DNA of 64,000 bases from Sphingobium sp. KCTC 72723 (GCF_014280435.1 NZ_CP060388.1:3621001-3685000); one strand, 5' to 3'. Counted from the first letter of the stretch, positions 41,986 through 51,593 are shown. Numbers and translations are program-made. The notes: a model not told the origin generated them from the letters alone.

Positions 41986-44900
41986 CTACCCAAGCAGGTA
42001 TGCGATGTCGGCCTCGGTCAGCTTGGCCCGGATTGCACTGTCACCCTCCCAGAGCATAGCGGCAAGCGCTCGTTTTTTGTCCTGAAGGCCGAGTATCTTC
42101 TCCTCGATTGTGCCTTTGGCGATGAGGCGGTGGACAAAGACGGGCCTAGTTTGGCCAATCCGGTGCGCACGGTCGATGGCCTGCGCTTCGACCGCTGGAT
42201 TCCACCAGGGATCGAACAAAATCACTGTGTCAGCAGCGGTAAGATTCAGACCGGTTCCCCCAGCCTTGAGGCTTATGAGGATGACGTGAGCTTCGCCGGC
42301 CTGAAATTTGCGCACAGGGGTGTTGCGATCCTGCGTCGCACCGCGGATTTCAACATAAGTTATGGCCAGCGCGTCGAGTTCGGGCTTGATCAGGTCGAGC
42401 ATGGACGTGAACTGGCTGAACAGGATGATCCGTCGCCCTTCGCGCAGCAGTTCCGGCAGCATCTCCATCAGCCTGGCGAGCTTTGCCGAGCCGACGGCCT
42501 TGTCCGAGCCGTTGCCGTTCGTTTGCGGTAGAAGGCGCGGATCGCAGCACAGTTGCCGCAGCTTGAGCAAGGCATCGAGGAAGACGATCTGCGAGCGCAA
42601 CAGACCGACGCGGGCAATCTCGTCGCGCACCCGCTTGTGCATAAGCAGGCGCAAACTTTCGTAAGCGGCCAGCTGTTTCTTTTCGAGGTCGACCCACTCT
42701 TGAATTTCCGTCTTGTCGGGCAGGTCGCCGGCAACTTCATCTTTGGTCCGGCGCAGCATGAAGGGCCGGAGGCGGCGTCGGAGCATTGCTTTGGCGGCAG
42801 GATCATCATCCCGCGAGATCGGACGGTCGAGCACGCGTTTGAACTGTTCAAGTGAGCCGAGCAAGCCAGGCGTGACCAGGTCGGTCAAGCTCCACAGGTC
42901 GGACAGCTGGTTTTCTACTGGCGTGCCCGACAAGGCGATAACCTGTCCTGCTTTCAGCGCCTTTGCCGCCTTGAAGCCAGCTGTTTTGGGGTTCTTGAGC
43001 GTCTGGGCTTCATCAAACAGGATGAGTGACAACGTTTGGGCGGCAAACTGCGCGGTGTCGCGCACCAACAGGGGGTAACTCGAAACGATGATGTCGGCGT
43101 CACCGAACTGGTCATGCAGGTTGTGCCGGTCATTGCCGTGCCAGAGAACGCTGCGCAGTTCGGGAACAAAGCGGGCAATTTCTGCCTGCCAGTTGGGCAG
43201 CACCGAGGTCGGGCAGATGATCAGCGCGGGGTCCTCCAGCTTTCCCGCGGCTTTCAGCGTAGCGATGTGCGCCAGGGCCTGGACAGTCTTGCCAAGCCCC
43301 ATGTCGTCCGCCAGCACGCCGCCAAATCCAGCGCTGTGGAGCACTTGCAGCCAGTCCAGACCGTGCTGCTGATAGGGGCGGAGCTCTGCTTTAAAGCTCG
43401 TCGGCGTTACGGTCGGCTGCAGATCGATGCGGGCAAGGGCGCGGGCAAGTTTGCGCAAGTCATCATTGCCGCGCCAGCCAATGCGGCCTGCGCTCGCCGC
43501 TTCGAGATCGGCCAGCACGGCGATATCGCTACGCGGCAGGCGCAATTTTCCTGATGCCTCACGATCGTGGAGGGCAAGCTCGAGCAGCATCGCCAGCACC
43601 GGCCTGATCTGTTCGATAGGCAATTGCGCCAGCTTGCCCGGGCGGATCGCGATGGTGATACTTTCCCCAGCCTGGTCCAGCAATTGCGGGCCGAAGCGTG
43701 CCAGTAGCTGTCGCAATATGGGCAGGATGTCGACGACTTGCCCATCAATCCGGGCACCAAGGCTGACATCGAACCAATCCATGCCCGATGTCGTGACATC
43801 GAACTGCACATCCTCACCGCCGACCTCTGTGATGGTGAGCTGCCATCTGGGGCCATATTCGATGCGCCAGCCGTCGGTACGCAACGTTGGCAGCGCGGTG
43901 TGCATGAACAGCGCGAAATCGGTGGCTTTTGCCAACGCGACCGGGGCAAAATCCCATTGCAGCGCCGGTTTGGTCTTCAGCTCTGGAAAGTCATCCAACG
44001 GGATGAGGCCATGCGCAAACATCTGGTCGAGCGCCCGGGTTTCTGCCGCAAGGTCGCGTCTGAAACGGATAAAGCCCGCATCGCTGTTGGTTATGATCTC
44101 TGCTGCATTTGCGTTCGGCGTCACGCGGTATCCCGCATAATCAAAGCTGATCCGCACGCAGGCCATATCAGCCTTGTAAGTGGGCGATGCCTGATAGCCG
44201 CGCCGACTCGGCATGATGGCATCGACCTTGTCTTGAACGAAGGTCAGCACCGGGACCGGGTGTATAGCGCCCAAGTCCTTGAGGCCCGTGAGCGTTGGTG
44301 CGGGTACGTCAGCGCCAGCGATGTCTTCCCAATGGATTGCTAATTGCGCTACGGCATCGGGCGGCACCGGGGGCATCAGCAACACGCGCTGGGCCAGCGC
44401 TGGATCAGTGATGCCTGTCACACGGTGCACCGTTCCGGTGGCGTCGTCGATAATGACAGGTGGTGCCGTTGCGAAAAGCAGTTGCCCCTCGGCCAAGCCC
44501 TCCAGCGATGGGCGTTGTTCGCCGTTTGTAAGGCTCTTCCAGCACCATCTCGCCGTTTGGTCTTCGCCCCAATGCAAGGTAGGCCCATCGGCCTTTCGCC
44601 AGCGTGCCCGGCCGGTCGCGATCGCCTTCTCGACCAAATCGCTTCCCGCCAGCCCTTTGGGCGAGGTGTGCGTGTCGAGATCGCCGGTATAAGGATCCAT
44701 CCGGCGCACCAGCCATTGATCGACCGGATCCAGTGGCATCTGGCCGCTGCGCAACTGATAGGCATTGGGTTGCTGCCATCCGGTCTGGCCGGTGCCGCTC
44801 TGCCCCATTATCCAGGCCGCAATGGCCAGGCGCTGCGCCAGAATCTGTCCCGATATTGGCAACGCCTTGCCCTTGCGGCTTTTGCCGTCGTGCAGGGCGC

Positions 44901-45378
44901 GTGGCGAAAAGACGTAGGCCAGATCCACAGTGCCGCGTGCGCGCACGGTTGCTTCGGCCTGGGTTTCGCTCAACCATTGCAGCAAGGGCGCGGGCAGTGA
45001 AGGCGGCTTTGAAGCGGCGTTCGGCACTATGCTATGCTGCACCGCACCTGATGGTCCGTCAGCGTCTGACGCAGCGCGTGCTTGTGCGGCAAACAGCACG
45101 GCGGCACCATGCTTGCAATCGAAGCCGACCGGGCAGGTGCATTCGATCAAAGGTTCATCGTCTTCGCCATCCAGATCAGTGAAGGCAATCGTAACCTCAT
45201 ACGGGTGTCTGGCACTGCCTTTGACGGCGGCGATGATCAGCGCCATGTCCGTGTCAATCGCAAGGTCGCTCACGCGGCCTTGCTGCCAGTAGGCATAGCC
45301 CGCCGTGACCATATTCTTGGTCTGGACGGCGTTTGCTATCAGTGTCGAGGTTATCGGCGGTATCATCGCCCACAGCAT
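41986..45378 (-). CDS. SNF2/RapA-family helicase with N-terminal SWIM zinc finger
   Basis: This 1130-residue protein has a SWIM motif near residues 80-95 (CTCPVGFDCKHG). A long middle part is followed by a SNF2 ATPase domain with DDMGLGKTVQ (Walker A), LFDEAQ in place of DEAH, SGTPVENQLSDLWSL, and the C-terminal helicase lobe FSQFTSMLDLI, SLKAGGTGLNLTAA, DPWWNPAVEAQAIDRAHRIGQ. Such proteins translocate on double-stranded DNA. Its cellular role is unknown; related proteins occur alone or in defence or repair contexts. ATG at 45378 or 45366 could be the start. The gene is intact but lies between a broken resolvase and an IS21 element. Confidence 0.88.
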   Translation of the reverse strand: MLWAMIPPITSTLIANAVQTKNMVTAGYAYWQQGRVSDLAIDTDMALIIAAVKGSARHPYEVTIAFTDLDGEDDEPLIECTCPVGFDCKHGAAVLFAAQARAASDADGPSGAVQHSIVPNAASKPPSLPAPLLQWLSETQAEATVRARGTVDLAYVFSPRALHDGKSRKGKALPISGQILAQRLAIAAWIMGQSGTGQTGWQQPNAYQLRSGQMPLDPVDQWLVRRMDPYTGDLDTHTSPKGLAGSDLVEKAIATGRARWRKADGPTLHWGEDQTARWCWKSLTNGEQRPSLEGLAEGQLLFATAPPVIIDDATGTVHRVTGITDPALAQRVLLMPPVPPDAVAQLAIHWEDIAGADVPAPTLTGLKDLGAIHPVPVLTFVQDKVDAIMPSRRGYQASPTYKADMACVRISFDYAGYRVTPNANAAEIITNSDAGFIRFRRDLAAETRALDQMFAHGLIPLDDFPELKTKPALQWDFAPVALAKATDFALFMHTALPTLRTDGWRIEYGPRWQLTITEVGGEDVQFDVTTSGMDWFDVSLGARIDGQVVDILPILRQLLARFGPQLLDQAGESITIAIRPGKLAQLPIEQIRPVLAMLLELALHDREASGKLRLPRSDIAVLADLEAASAGRIGWRGNDDLRKLARALARIDLQPTVTPTSFKAELRPYQQHGLDWLQVLHSAGFGGVLADDMGLGKTVQALAHIATLKAAGKLEDPALIICPTSVLPNWQAEIARFVPELRSVLWHGNDRHNLHDQFGDADIIVSSYPLLVRDTAQFAAQTLSLILFDEAQTLKNPKTAGFKAAKALKAGQVIALSGTPVENQLSDLWSLTDLVTPGLLGSLEQFKRVLDRPISRDDDPAAKAMLRRRLRPFMLRRTKDEVAGDLPDKTEIQEWVDLEKKQLAAYESLRLLMHKRVRDEIARVGLLRSQIVFLDALLKLRQLCCDPRLLPQTNGNGSDKAVGSAKLARLMEMLPELLREGRRIILFSQFTSMLDLIKPELDALAITYVEIRGATQDRNTPVRKFQAGEAHVILISLKAGGTGLNLTAADTVILFDPWWNPAVEAQAIDRAHRIGQTRPVFVHRLIAKGTIEEKILGLQDKKRALAAMLWEGDSAIRAKLTEADIAYLLG

Positions 45379-45711
45379 TGCCGATGATGTCGGGTCTGAT
45401 CAAGAGACCGCGCATCCGGCAGGAGGCGCTATATGGCCACGACATATGGAGACTATGATAGCAGGAACGTGGTCTAATTTCTTGAGCAGCGTCCTTTGCG
45501 CGGCGACAACTACGATGGCCGGTTGAGCGGCGACTATGATGGCCGGTAGGATCGGTTGTCTGGTCTGATCGTAGGGAGGGGCGCAGCCCCGACCGGAGAG
45601 CGGACCAGACAACCGGTGGCGATCTTTTTCCCCTTCTTTCGGGGGGCAGATCGGGGCTGTGGCGGGCGGTGGTATCGGAACACTCATCGAACAACGAGCG
45701 ATGGGTTTGCG

Positions 45712-47217
45712 ATGCCGGGCCACCACATTTCCGATCAGCAGGTATTTCTCTTCATGACCCATCGTCGCCAACACACCCAGGCCGTCGCGGCTGCCAAGGC
45801 CGGTATCAGCGAACGCAGCGCACGCCGGATCGAGAACGATCCGCAGCTTCCGTCCCAGAAGAAGAAGGAGCGCCACTGGCGCACCCGCGCCGATCCGCTC
45901 GAGCCATTCTGGCCACGTATAGAGGAGTTGCTCCAGATCGACGGTATCATTGCCGTCACGGTCTTCGAGACGCTCCAGGACGAGTTCGGCGAGGATGCTG
46001 TTCCCGATGCGATACGACGAACACTGGAACGCCGGATCGCCCGCTGGCGGGCACTGCACGGCGGCGAGAAGGAGATCTTCTTCCCGCAGCATCATGAGCC
46101 CGGTCGGCAGGGCCTGTCGGATTTCACGGTATGCGACAGTCTCAAGGTCACTGTTGCCGGCGAGACCCTGGCCTATCGCCTCTACCACTTCCGCTTGGCG
46201 GCGAGTGGCTGGGAGCATGCGGCTGTCGTGCTGGGCGGGGAGAGCTTTGCCGCCCTTTCGGAGCACCTGCAGGATGCGTTGTGGAAGCTGGGCGGTGCGC
46301 CGGCCGAACACCGCAGCGATTCCCTGTCAGCCGCCTACAAAAACCTCGACGCCGATGCGCAGCGGGATTTCACCCGAAGCTATGACGAGCTGTGTCGTCA
46401 TTACCGCATGCTTGCTACCCGCAACAACCGCGGCGAGGCGCACGAGAACGGATCGATCGAAGGTCCCCATGCCCATCTCAAGCGACGGCTCGATCAGGCC
46501 TTACGCCGGCGGGGCAGCCGCGATTTCGTCAGCATCGAGGCCTGGCGCGAGTTCGTTGAGGCGCAGGTCGCCAGACAGAACCGGCGGCATGCTGCGCGCA
46601 TCGATGCAGAACGCAGGGTACTCAAGGCGCTGCCCGCAAGGCGAACCACCGATTTCGCCATGGTCACCGTCGATGTCACCCGCAACGGCACCGTCGCCAT
46701 CGATCGGGTTACCTATTCGGTGCCTTCCCGCCTCGTCGGACGGCGCCTCAACGCGCATCTCTTTGACGATCGCATCGAGCTCTTCCTCGGCCCGGACAGG
46801 GTAATGTCCACGCCGCGTGTGCGGATCAGTCATCCCCACCGGGGGCATAGCATCGATTTCCGGCACATGATCGGTAACCTGCGCCGCAAGCCCGGTGCAC
46901 TGCGCAACCTCGTCTACCGCGAAGCCCTCTTCCCCGATCACGCCTACCGGCGGGCCTGGCAAGCCTTCGATGCCCAACTCGATGGACGGCAGGCCTGCCG
47001 CGATGCCGTCGCGCTGCTCGATATCGCCGCCAGGGGCGACTGTGTCGACGTGCTGGCCCGGCGGATCGATGAGGCTCTCGACAGCGGGCGCTTGCCCGAT
47101 GTCGATGCGCTCAGGGACGAGTTCCTGCCAACCGCAAGATCGCAGCGCGATGTCGCTATCCCGCCACCCGATCTGCACAGCTACAACAGCCTGATCGCCA
47201 GCGGGGAGGTGCACTGA
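45712..47217 (+). CDS. istA: IS21-family transposase IstA
   Basis: The protein has 501 residues from the ATG at 45712, the start that gives the usual IstA N-terminus (HISDQQVFLFMTHRRQHTQAVAAAKAGISERSARRIEND, helix-turn-helix). A DDE integrase core follows, with the Glu region at ENGSIEGPHAHLKRRLDQAL, then a C-terminal beta-rich domain (TYSVPSRLVGRRLNAHLF). The frame remains open to 45556, but the extra residues are not family-like. The stop shares TGATG with istB. Confidence 0.88.
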   Translation: MPGHHISDQQVFLFMTHRRQHTQAVAAAKAGISERSARRIENDPQLPSQKKKERHWRTRADPLEPFWPRIEELLQIDGIIAVTVFETLQDEFGEDAVPDAIRRTLERRIARWRALHGGEKEIFFPQHHEPGRQGLSDFTVCDSLKVTVAGETLAYRLYHFRLAASGWEHAAVVLGGESFAALSEHLQDALWKLGGAPAEHRSDSLSAAYKNLDADAQRDFTRSYDELCRHYRMLATRNNRGEAHENGSIEGPHAHLKRRLDQALRRRGSRDFVSIEAWREFVEAQVARQNRRHAARIDAERRVLKALPARRTTDFAMVTVDVTRNGTVAIDRVTYSVPSRLVGRRLNAHLFDDRIELFLGPDRVMSTPRVRISHPHRGHSIDFRHMIGNLRRKPGALRNLVYREALFPDHAYRRAWQAFDAQLDGRQACRDAVALLDIAARGDCVDVLARRIDEALDSGRLPDVDALRDEFLPTARSQRDVAIPPPDLHSYNSLIASGEVH

Positions 47218-48026
47218 TGACCCGCACCAAGGATCAGGCCGCCGCCGTACTGCCTACCCTGCTGAAGGCCTTGCGCCTGCCGAGCATCAACCGCAACTGG
47301 AAGCGCCTCACCGACACCGCCGATCGCGATGGCTGGCCGGCCGCCAACCTGCTGGCCTCGCTTCTCGAGATCGAGATGGCTGATCGCTCCTCCCGGCGCA
47401 TCCAGCGCCATCGCGACCAGTCCGGCTTGCCCGCAGGCAAGACCTTCGCCACCTTCGATTTCGACGCCGCCCCCGGCATCCGCAAACCGCACCTCTTGTC
47501 CCTCGCCGCCGGTGACGACTGGATCGAGAACGGCGGCAACCTGCTGCTGTTCGGCCAGAGCGGGACCGGCAAGACGCACGCAGTTGCCGCCATTGGCCAT
47601 GCCCTCATCGACACGGGGCGGCGCGTCCTGTTCTGCTCCACCACCGACATGGTCCAGAAGCTCCAGTCCGCGCGCCGCGACCTCAGCCTGCCCGCCATGC
47701 TCGACAAGCTCGACAAGTTCGATCTCATCGTGCTCGACGATCTGTCCTACGTCCGCAAGGACCAGGTCGAGACCAGCGCCTTGTTCGAGCTCATCGCCCA
47801 CCGCTACGAACGCCACTCGCTCGCCATTACCGCCAACCAGCCATTTTCGGCATGGGACAACGTCTTCCCTGATCCCGCCATGACTGTCGCCGCGATCGAC
47901 CGCCTCGTGCACCACTCGACCATCATCGAGATGAACGGCGAAAGCTACCGCAAGCGTTCCGCCGTCGCCCGCATCAACGCCGGCGATTACGACCCGCCCA
48001 ATGGCGCCCCGGACCGGCCATCATAA
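47217..48026 (+). CDS. istB: IS21-family helper ATPase IstB
   Basis: This 269-residue AAA+ protein has Walker A LFGQSGTGKTH (about 114-124), Walker B LIVLDDLSYV, and the sensor region SLAITANQPF. IstB assembles the transposition complex with IstA. It is translationally coupled to istA. It differs from the IstB remnant at 10.8-11.1 kb. Confidence 0.93.
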   Translation: MTRTKDQAAAVLPTLLKALRLPSINRNWKRLTDTADRDGWPAANLLASLLEIEMADRSSRRIQRHRDQSGLPAGKTFATFDFDAAPGIRKPHLLSLAAGDDWIENGGNLLLFGQSGTGKTHAVAAIGHALIDTGRRVLFCSTTDMVQKLQSARRDLSLPAMLDKLDKFDLIVLDDLSYVRKDQVETSALFELIAHRYERHSLAITANQPFSAWDNVFPDPAMTVAAIDRLVHHSTIIEMNGESYRKRSAVARINAGDYDPPNGAPDRPS

Positions 48027-48285
48027 TTGTCGCTGGCTTCGCGCTCGGGAGCACCCTTGCTGAGGCAACGGGTAATTGTCGCCAGCGGCAATTACATGCC
48101 AACCATCCCATGCGCTTCAAACCCTCGCTTCCGGCCAGCGCCAGCGACAATTACCCAGCGTCGTAATTGTCGCTCGACGGTTGCTCCTCGCAACAGCAAA
48201 TGGTAGCCAGAATTCACCAACCGGCGCGGCCACCTATCGGCCATCAAAATTGACGCCGACCGGACACCGTAATCGTCGCGCTACA

Positions 48286-48618
48286 TCCTCAACACAGCCG
48301 TTGATATGTCCGCTATGAAGCGTAGCGATCGGTACGGTTCACCTAATGTATGCACATCCAGGCGAGCAAATGACCGACGTTATAAAACGGTCAAGGTAGG
48401 GTGCGAGGTGAGGCGTCAGCGTTCCGAGTGTGGATCGGCGTTAAAGCCGAACCCCTGACCAACAGCGCTACCACACTGAAAATCAGATAGAATTTCAGAT
48501 TTCCCAAGATCATATACAGACTGATCGGGACCCTCGCCACTAGAGCATTTTTGGCGATAAAACAAAGCAGTAGCAGGCAAAATGGGAGGGGGCGCGCGCG
48601 TCGACGCCGATTCACAGC
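48286..48618. other. intergenic region right of IS21, no gene supported
   Basis: This 330-bp stretch is between the IS21 end and an AHSA1 fragment. A minus-strand frame within 48391-48600 encodes a hydrophobic run (ISLYMILGNLKFYLIFSVVALLV) that could be a remnant of a membrane protein, but no start or family is recognisable. Confidence 0.35.
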
Positions 48619-48807
48619 GTAAGAATGTCCGTGTCGCTGGTGACCATCGAACTGAAGCCGCGCGCCAACCGGACCCAGATGAAATTCACCGAACAAGCCG
48701 TCTTCCTGGGCAAGAACGGTGCAAGCGCGGAGCGGATCGAGGGAACGCACGAAGGTTTCGATCGGCTCATCGCGTTAGTCGCGGCGGAGGTGAACGATGC
48801 CGCGTAG
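48619..48807 (+). pseudogene. SRPBCC/AHSA1-family C-terminal fragment
   Basis: The frame MSVSLVTIELKPRANRTQMKFTEQAVFL, ending RIEGTHEGFDRLIALVAAE, matches the last third of AHSA1-like SRPBCC proteins (SVSLVTVEL, LTFTEQxxFL, GxxxGxxxLLxxL). Roughly 90 N-terminal codons are missing. It is probably a resident gene cut by past rearrangement near the IS21 element. Confidence 0.65.
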
Positions 48808-49176
48808 TTTCCGTTGGGTCGACATCGCAGCTGCCTTCGTGCTGCTGGCCGCCAGAGCCAATGTGCTGCTTCAGGCTTTACCAGATCTGGGGTCTGCGGC
48901 GGTTCACCTGGAATGGGTTTGTCATCCGTTCCGCTCATGCGATGCTCCTTCTGGTCGATACTATCACGCCCGGGGTTCCGCAGATAAAAAATCGCCCCCA
49001 AAATGAGAGCATTCACCCTCCCCCTCTCCTCCCCTTGGATAATTGCTGAAAGGTTGGTCGGAAGGCACCCATGCTCCAATCTTCGCAAAGCGCATGAGAG
49101 CAACATGACAAGAAGGGCCGATCCAAAGAGCCGCCTGATCCGCCTTCCAAGCATAACCCGGCCACCGCTTGCAAGC
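48808..49176. other. intergenic region, nothing recognised
   Basis: About 370 bp between the AHSA1 fragment and the repeat array of the Fic gene. Overlapping frames on both strands have no recognisable domain. Confidence 0.35.
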
Positions 49177-49260
49177 TTGCGCAAATTCCCGCGAAATTGC
49201 GCACAACTACGTTTAGTTGCGCATTGACTCTTTTAATTGCGCGATTTATCTTTTGCGCAA
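49177..49260 (+). promoter_or_regulatory. promoter with five phased TTGCGC repeats in front of the Fic gene
   Basis: TTGCGC occurs at 49177, 49197, 49217, 49237 and 49253, with exact 20-bp spacing three times and then 16 bp. A good promoter, TTGACT (49224-49229), 17 bp, TATCTT (49247-49252), is embedded in the array. The third and fourth repeats lie at the -35 and in the spacer, the fifth just after the -10. A regulator bound to these sites would block transcription. Confidence 0.7.
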
Positions 49261-49273
49261 CTAAGGAAGTGAT

Positions 49274-50644
49274 GTGGCACGACTAATACCTGAAGCTGAC
49301 CTACAAGCGATCGAGGCCGCTTTGGCCCAATTCCCGGATGGTGCGTCAGCAGCGCAGATCACTGGCGCGCTCGCGGAACCTGGTGCCCGTCGCACCCTCC
49401 AATATCGTCTTCGCGCCTTGGTTGACGCGGGTCGGCTACGCCTTACCGGCGACGGGCGTTCAGCCCGATATCACCATGGTGATGAGATCATCGCCCAGCC
49501 TGACCCAGCCGACATCGTCCCGATATCACCTGAAGGCAGCGCTGTCCTTGCCTATGTGCGCCAGCCCGTCGCGGTGCGACAACCGGTCGGCTATGAACGC
49601 AGCTTTCTGGATCGTTACCGGCCCAACGAAACCTTCTATCTGACCCTGCAGCAGCGCGATCATCTGGCTACAATCGGCAAGCCGCAGATTGAGGCCGCAG
49701 CGGCAGGAACCTACGCGAAGCAGATATTGAACAGGCTGCTTATCGACCTTGCATGGAATTCCAGCCGTCTCGAAGGCAACACATATTCGCTGCTCGATAC
49801 GCGCCGGCTGCTGGATTTCGGGGAAGCCGCCGAGGGGCGCGGACCGCGCGAAGCGCAGATGATCCTCAATCATAAGGATGCGATCGAGTTTCTCGTCGCC
49901 AACGCCAACGATGTCGGGTTCAATCGCTATACGATACTCAACCTGCATGCGTTATTGGCGAACAATCTGTTAGCCGACCCGACCGCGGTGGGGCGACTGC
50001 GCCACATCATCGTAGGGATAGACGGTTCAACTTTTCATCCACTGGAAGGTCCGGGTCTCATCGAGGAGTGCTTCGATCAAATCCTTGCCACAGCGGCGGC
50101 CATCGACGATCCATTCGAGCAGGCCTTTTTCATGATGGTGCAGCTTCCATATCTTCAGCCCTTTGACGATGTGAACAAACGCGTATCACGCCTCGCCGCC
50201 AATATACCCATGATCCGGGCGAACCTTGCGCCATTGTCGTTCACCGAGGTTCCAGGCGACCTTTACACGCGTGCCACGCTTGGCGTCTATGAACGCAACG
50301 ACATAACATTGCTGCGCGACGTATTCCTTTGGGCCTATCAGCGATCCGCAGCGCGCTACGCCGCCGTTCGTCAATCAATGGGTGAGCCAGACCCCTTCCG
50401 CCTGCGCTATCGGGAACAGTTGCGCGATGTCGTTCGGGATGTTGTGCGCGGCGCCTTGAGCCGACAGGCAACGCGCGCGCATCTGGTCACGACGTCTCGT
50501 GAATTCATCCCAACGGCCGATCAGGACCAGTTTGCCGAGGTCGCAGAAACGGAGTTGCTAGGCTTGCATGAGGGCAATTTCGCGCGATACCTGGTCCGTC
50601 CGTCGGAATTTGCTGCATGGCAACAAATCTGGAATGCAGTCTGA
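49274..50644 (+). CDS. Fic-family protein with N-terminal winged-helix domain; catalytic His replaced by Gln
   Basis: This 456-residue protein starts at a GTG preceded by AAGGAAG. Residues 1-70 look like a winged helix (ASAAQITGALAEPGARRTLQYRLRALVDAGRL). An inhibitory-helix motif S-x-x-x-E-G-N follows at 163-169 (SSRLEGN), and a Fic core at about 190-340. The Fic loop, normally HPFxxGNGR, reads QPFDDVNKR at 295-303: Phe, Asn and Arg are kept, but the catalytic histidine is Gln. Fic enzymes usually transfer AMP to target hydroxyls; this one may be inactive, use another chemistry, or act mainly as a regulator of its own promoter. Confidence 0.88.
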   Translation: MARLIPEADLQAIEAALAQFPDGASAAQITGALAEPGARRTLQYRLRALVDAGRLRLTGDGRSARYHHGDEIIAQPDPADIVPISPEGSAVLAYVRQPVAVRQPVGYERSFLDRYRPNETFYLTLQQRDHLATIGKPQIEAAAAGTYAKQILNRLLIDLAWNSSRLEGNTYSLLDTRRLLDFGEAAEGRGPREAQMILNHKDAIEFLVANANDVGFNRYTILNLHALLANNLLADPTAVGRLRHIIVGIDGSTFHPLEGPGLIEECFDQILATAAAIDDPFEQAFFMMVQLPYLQPFDDVNKRVSRLAANIPMIRANLAPLSFTEVPGDLYTRATLGVYERNDITLLRDVFLWAYQRSAARYAAVRQSMGEPDPFRLRYREQLRDVVRDVVRGALSRQATRAHLVTTSREFIPTADQDQFAEVAETELLGLHEGNFARYLVRPSEFAAWQQIWNAV

Positions 50645-50774
50645 TTGCCACGCTTACCTCAATGGCTTGCATTGGGACATTGCCGACTGACCGCTTCCGA
50701 GCTTCGACGCGGGGACATCGGACGTCAAACAGCTCGTCTGAGGCCGCTATTGGCCGCGTGTATTCAATAACTAA

Positions 50775-51044
50775 TTAGATTGGGCTAGGTGCGTCAGATA
50801 CTGGGTACCCCAAGTCATGATATTTGCTCAAAATAATGCGGATGAAGCCGATGATCTCCGGCGAGAAGTCGCCGATCCGATGGCTCATGATGATCGGCGA
50901 TGCGGCGGGGTTCACCAGCTCGACGTAGCGCACAGCATCAGGCTGTGAGCGTCGCATCGACTCCGGAATCACGGCTACGCCTTCCTCCGCCGTGACCAAG
51001 CCGAGTGCGATCTGCGACTGGCGCGCCTCGTAAGTGGCGTGTGG
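50775..51044 (-). pseudogene. LysR-type regulator C-terminal fragment
   Basis: The frame reads QSQIALGLVTAEEGVAVIPESMRRSQPDAVRYVELVNPAASPIIMSHRIGDFSP, matching the end of the LysR substrate-binding domain (VAAGEGVALVPxSL). It is open back to about 51044 and then merges into unrelated sequence; the helix-turn-helix part is absent. It stops at 50775. Confidence 0.65.
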
Positions 51045-51230
51045 CTTCAGAACGTCGTCGGCAAAGCCGGGGCGGGGCTGGCTGTCCCCACCCGTATCGT
51101 CCTGCGCGGTGACACAGGTCCGATCGATAACCTGCTCCCCTACAACTGAGTCGATAGCCGCGTCACCGCCCGCGCCGTCATCGATCAGGCCGCCTAACGC
51201 CTGCCAGTGGGATTGATCTAGCGCTTACAC

Positions 51231-51474
51231 ATGTCCAAAGTGACGACTGAACTTCGTGACGGGGTGAAGGTAGGAACGCTGGGTAGCCGGCTACGCGTTG
51301 CGCAACGTCATGTAGTCGATCATACGACGGCGCAGCGGGCTAACAGCTGTTGTGGTATCAGCGATGAGGTGGTTACGCATCAAAGGTTGGCCTCACCGAC
51401 CAAACCTTCTCATCAGGAGGCCATTACAGCCAATACCTACGCATCTCCCACGTCAGCGGGTTTGTTCAACCCTT
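51231..51474 (-). pseudogene. terminal fragment of an IS91-like element (recombinase start plus terminus)
   Basis: The sequence corresponds to 13368-13604, the first part of the recombinase gene, its leader and the hairpin end. It contains several substitutions, including one that alters the start region. Agreement stops at GCGGGTTTGTTCAA, which defines the element boundary. The hairpin is weaker here (CCCAC-GTCA-GCGGG). Confidence 0.8.
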
Positions 51475-51593
51475 AGATTCTTATTTCACGCTCGATGCTC
51501 TAGCCCAAGTTGAACAGTGCCAGCGGAACACGCAGAGAACGTGAGCTAGTAAGTATCTGATATTGCTGGGCGTGGATTTGGTGGCAAAACCGG

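Larger units (their letters stand above)
45496..48285 (+). mobile_element. IS21-family element (istA-istB) with multiple terminal repeats
   Basis: The left end carries two repeats of the form GGCGAC-A/T-rich-GATGGCCGG (about 45501-45551). Inverted copies stand at the right (after istB at about 48010-48035, and about 48238-48283). TTGCGCGGCGAC on the left mirrors GTCGCGCTACA on the right, and TCCT flanks both sides (45492-45495 and 48286-48289), a tentative 4-bp target duplication. Both genes are intact. Confidence 0.75.

Noticed and set aside
41986..45378. SNF2 helicase as part of a named phage-defence system such as DISARM or Dnd-type
   Set aside because: None of the partner genes (methylase, phospholipase-D nuclease, DUF1998, sulfur-modification genes) is adjacent; only the helicase is seen.
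48027..48285. Several GTAATTGTCGC-type repeats considered as a possible CRISPR-like array
   Set aside because: Repeats are short, irregularly spaced and in both orientations, and lie within the IS21 end; no cas genes are present. They fit transposase binding sites.
48612..49184. 190-codon minus-strand frame across the AHSA1 fragment
   Set aside because: The plus strand has clear AHSA1 residues over the overlap; the minus frame has no recognisable domain.
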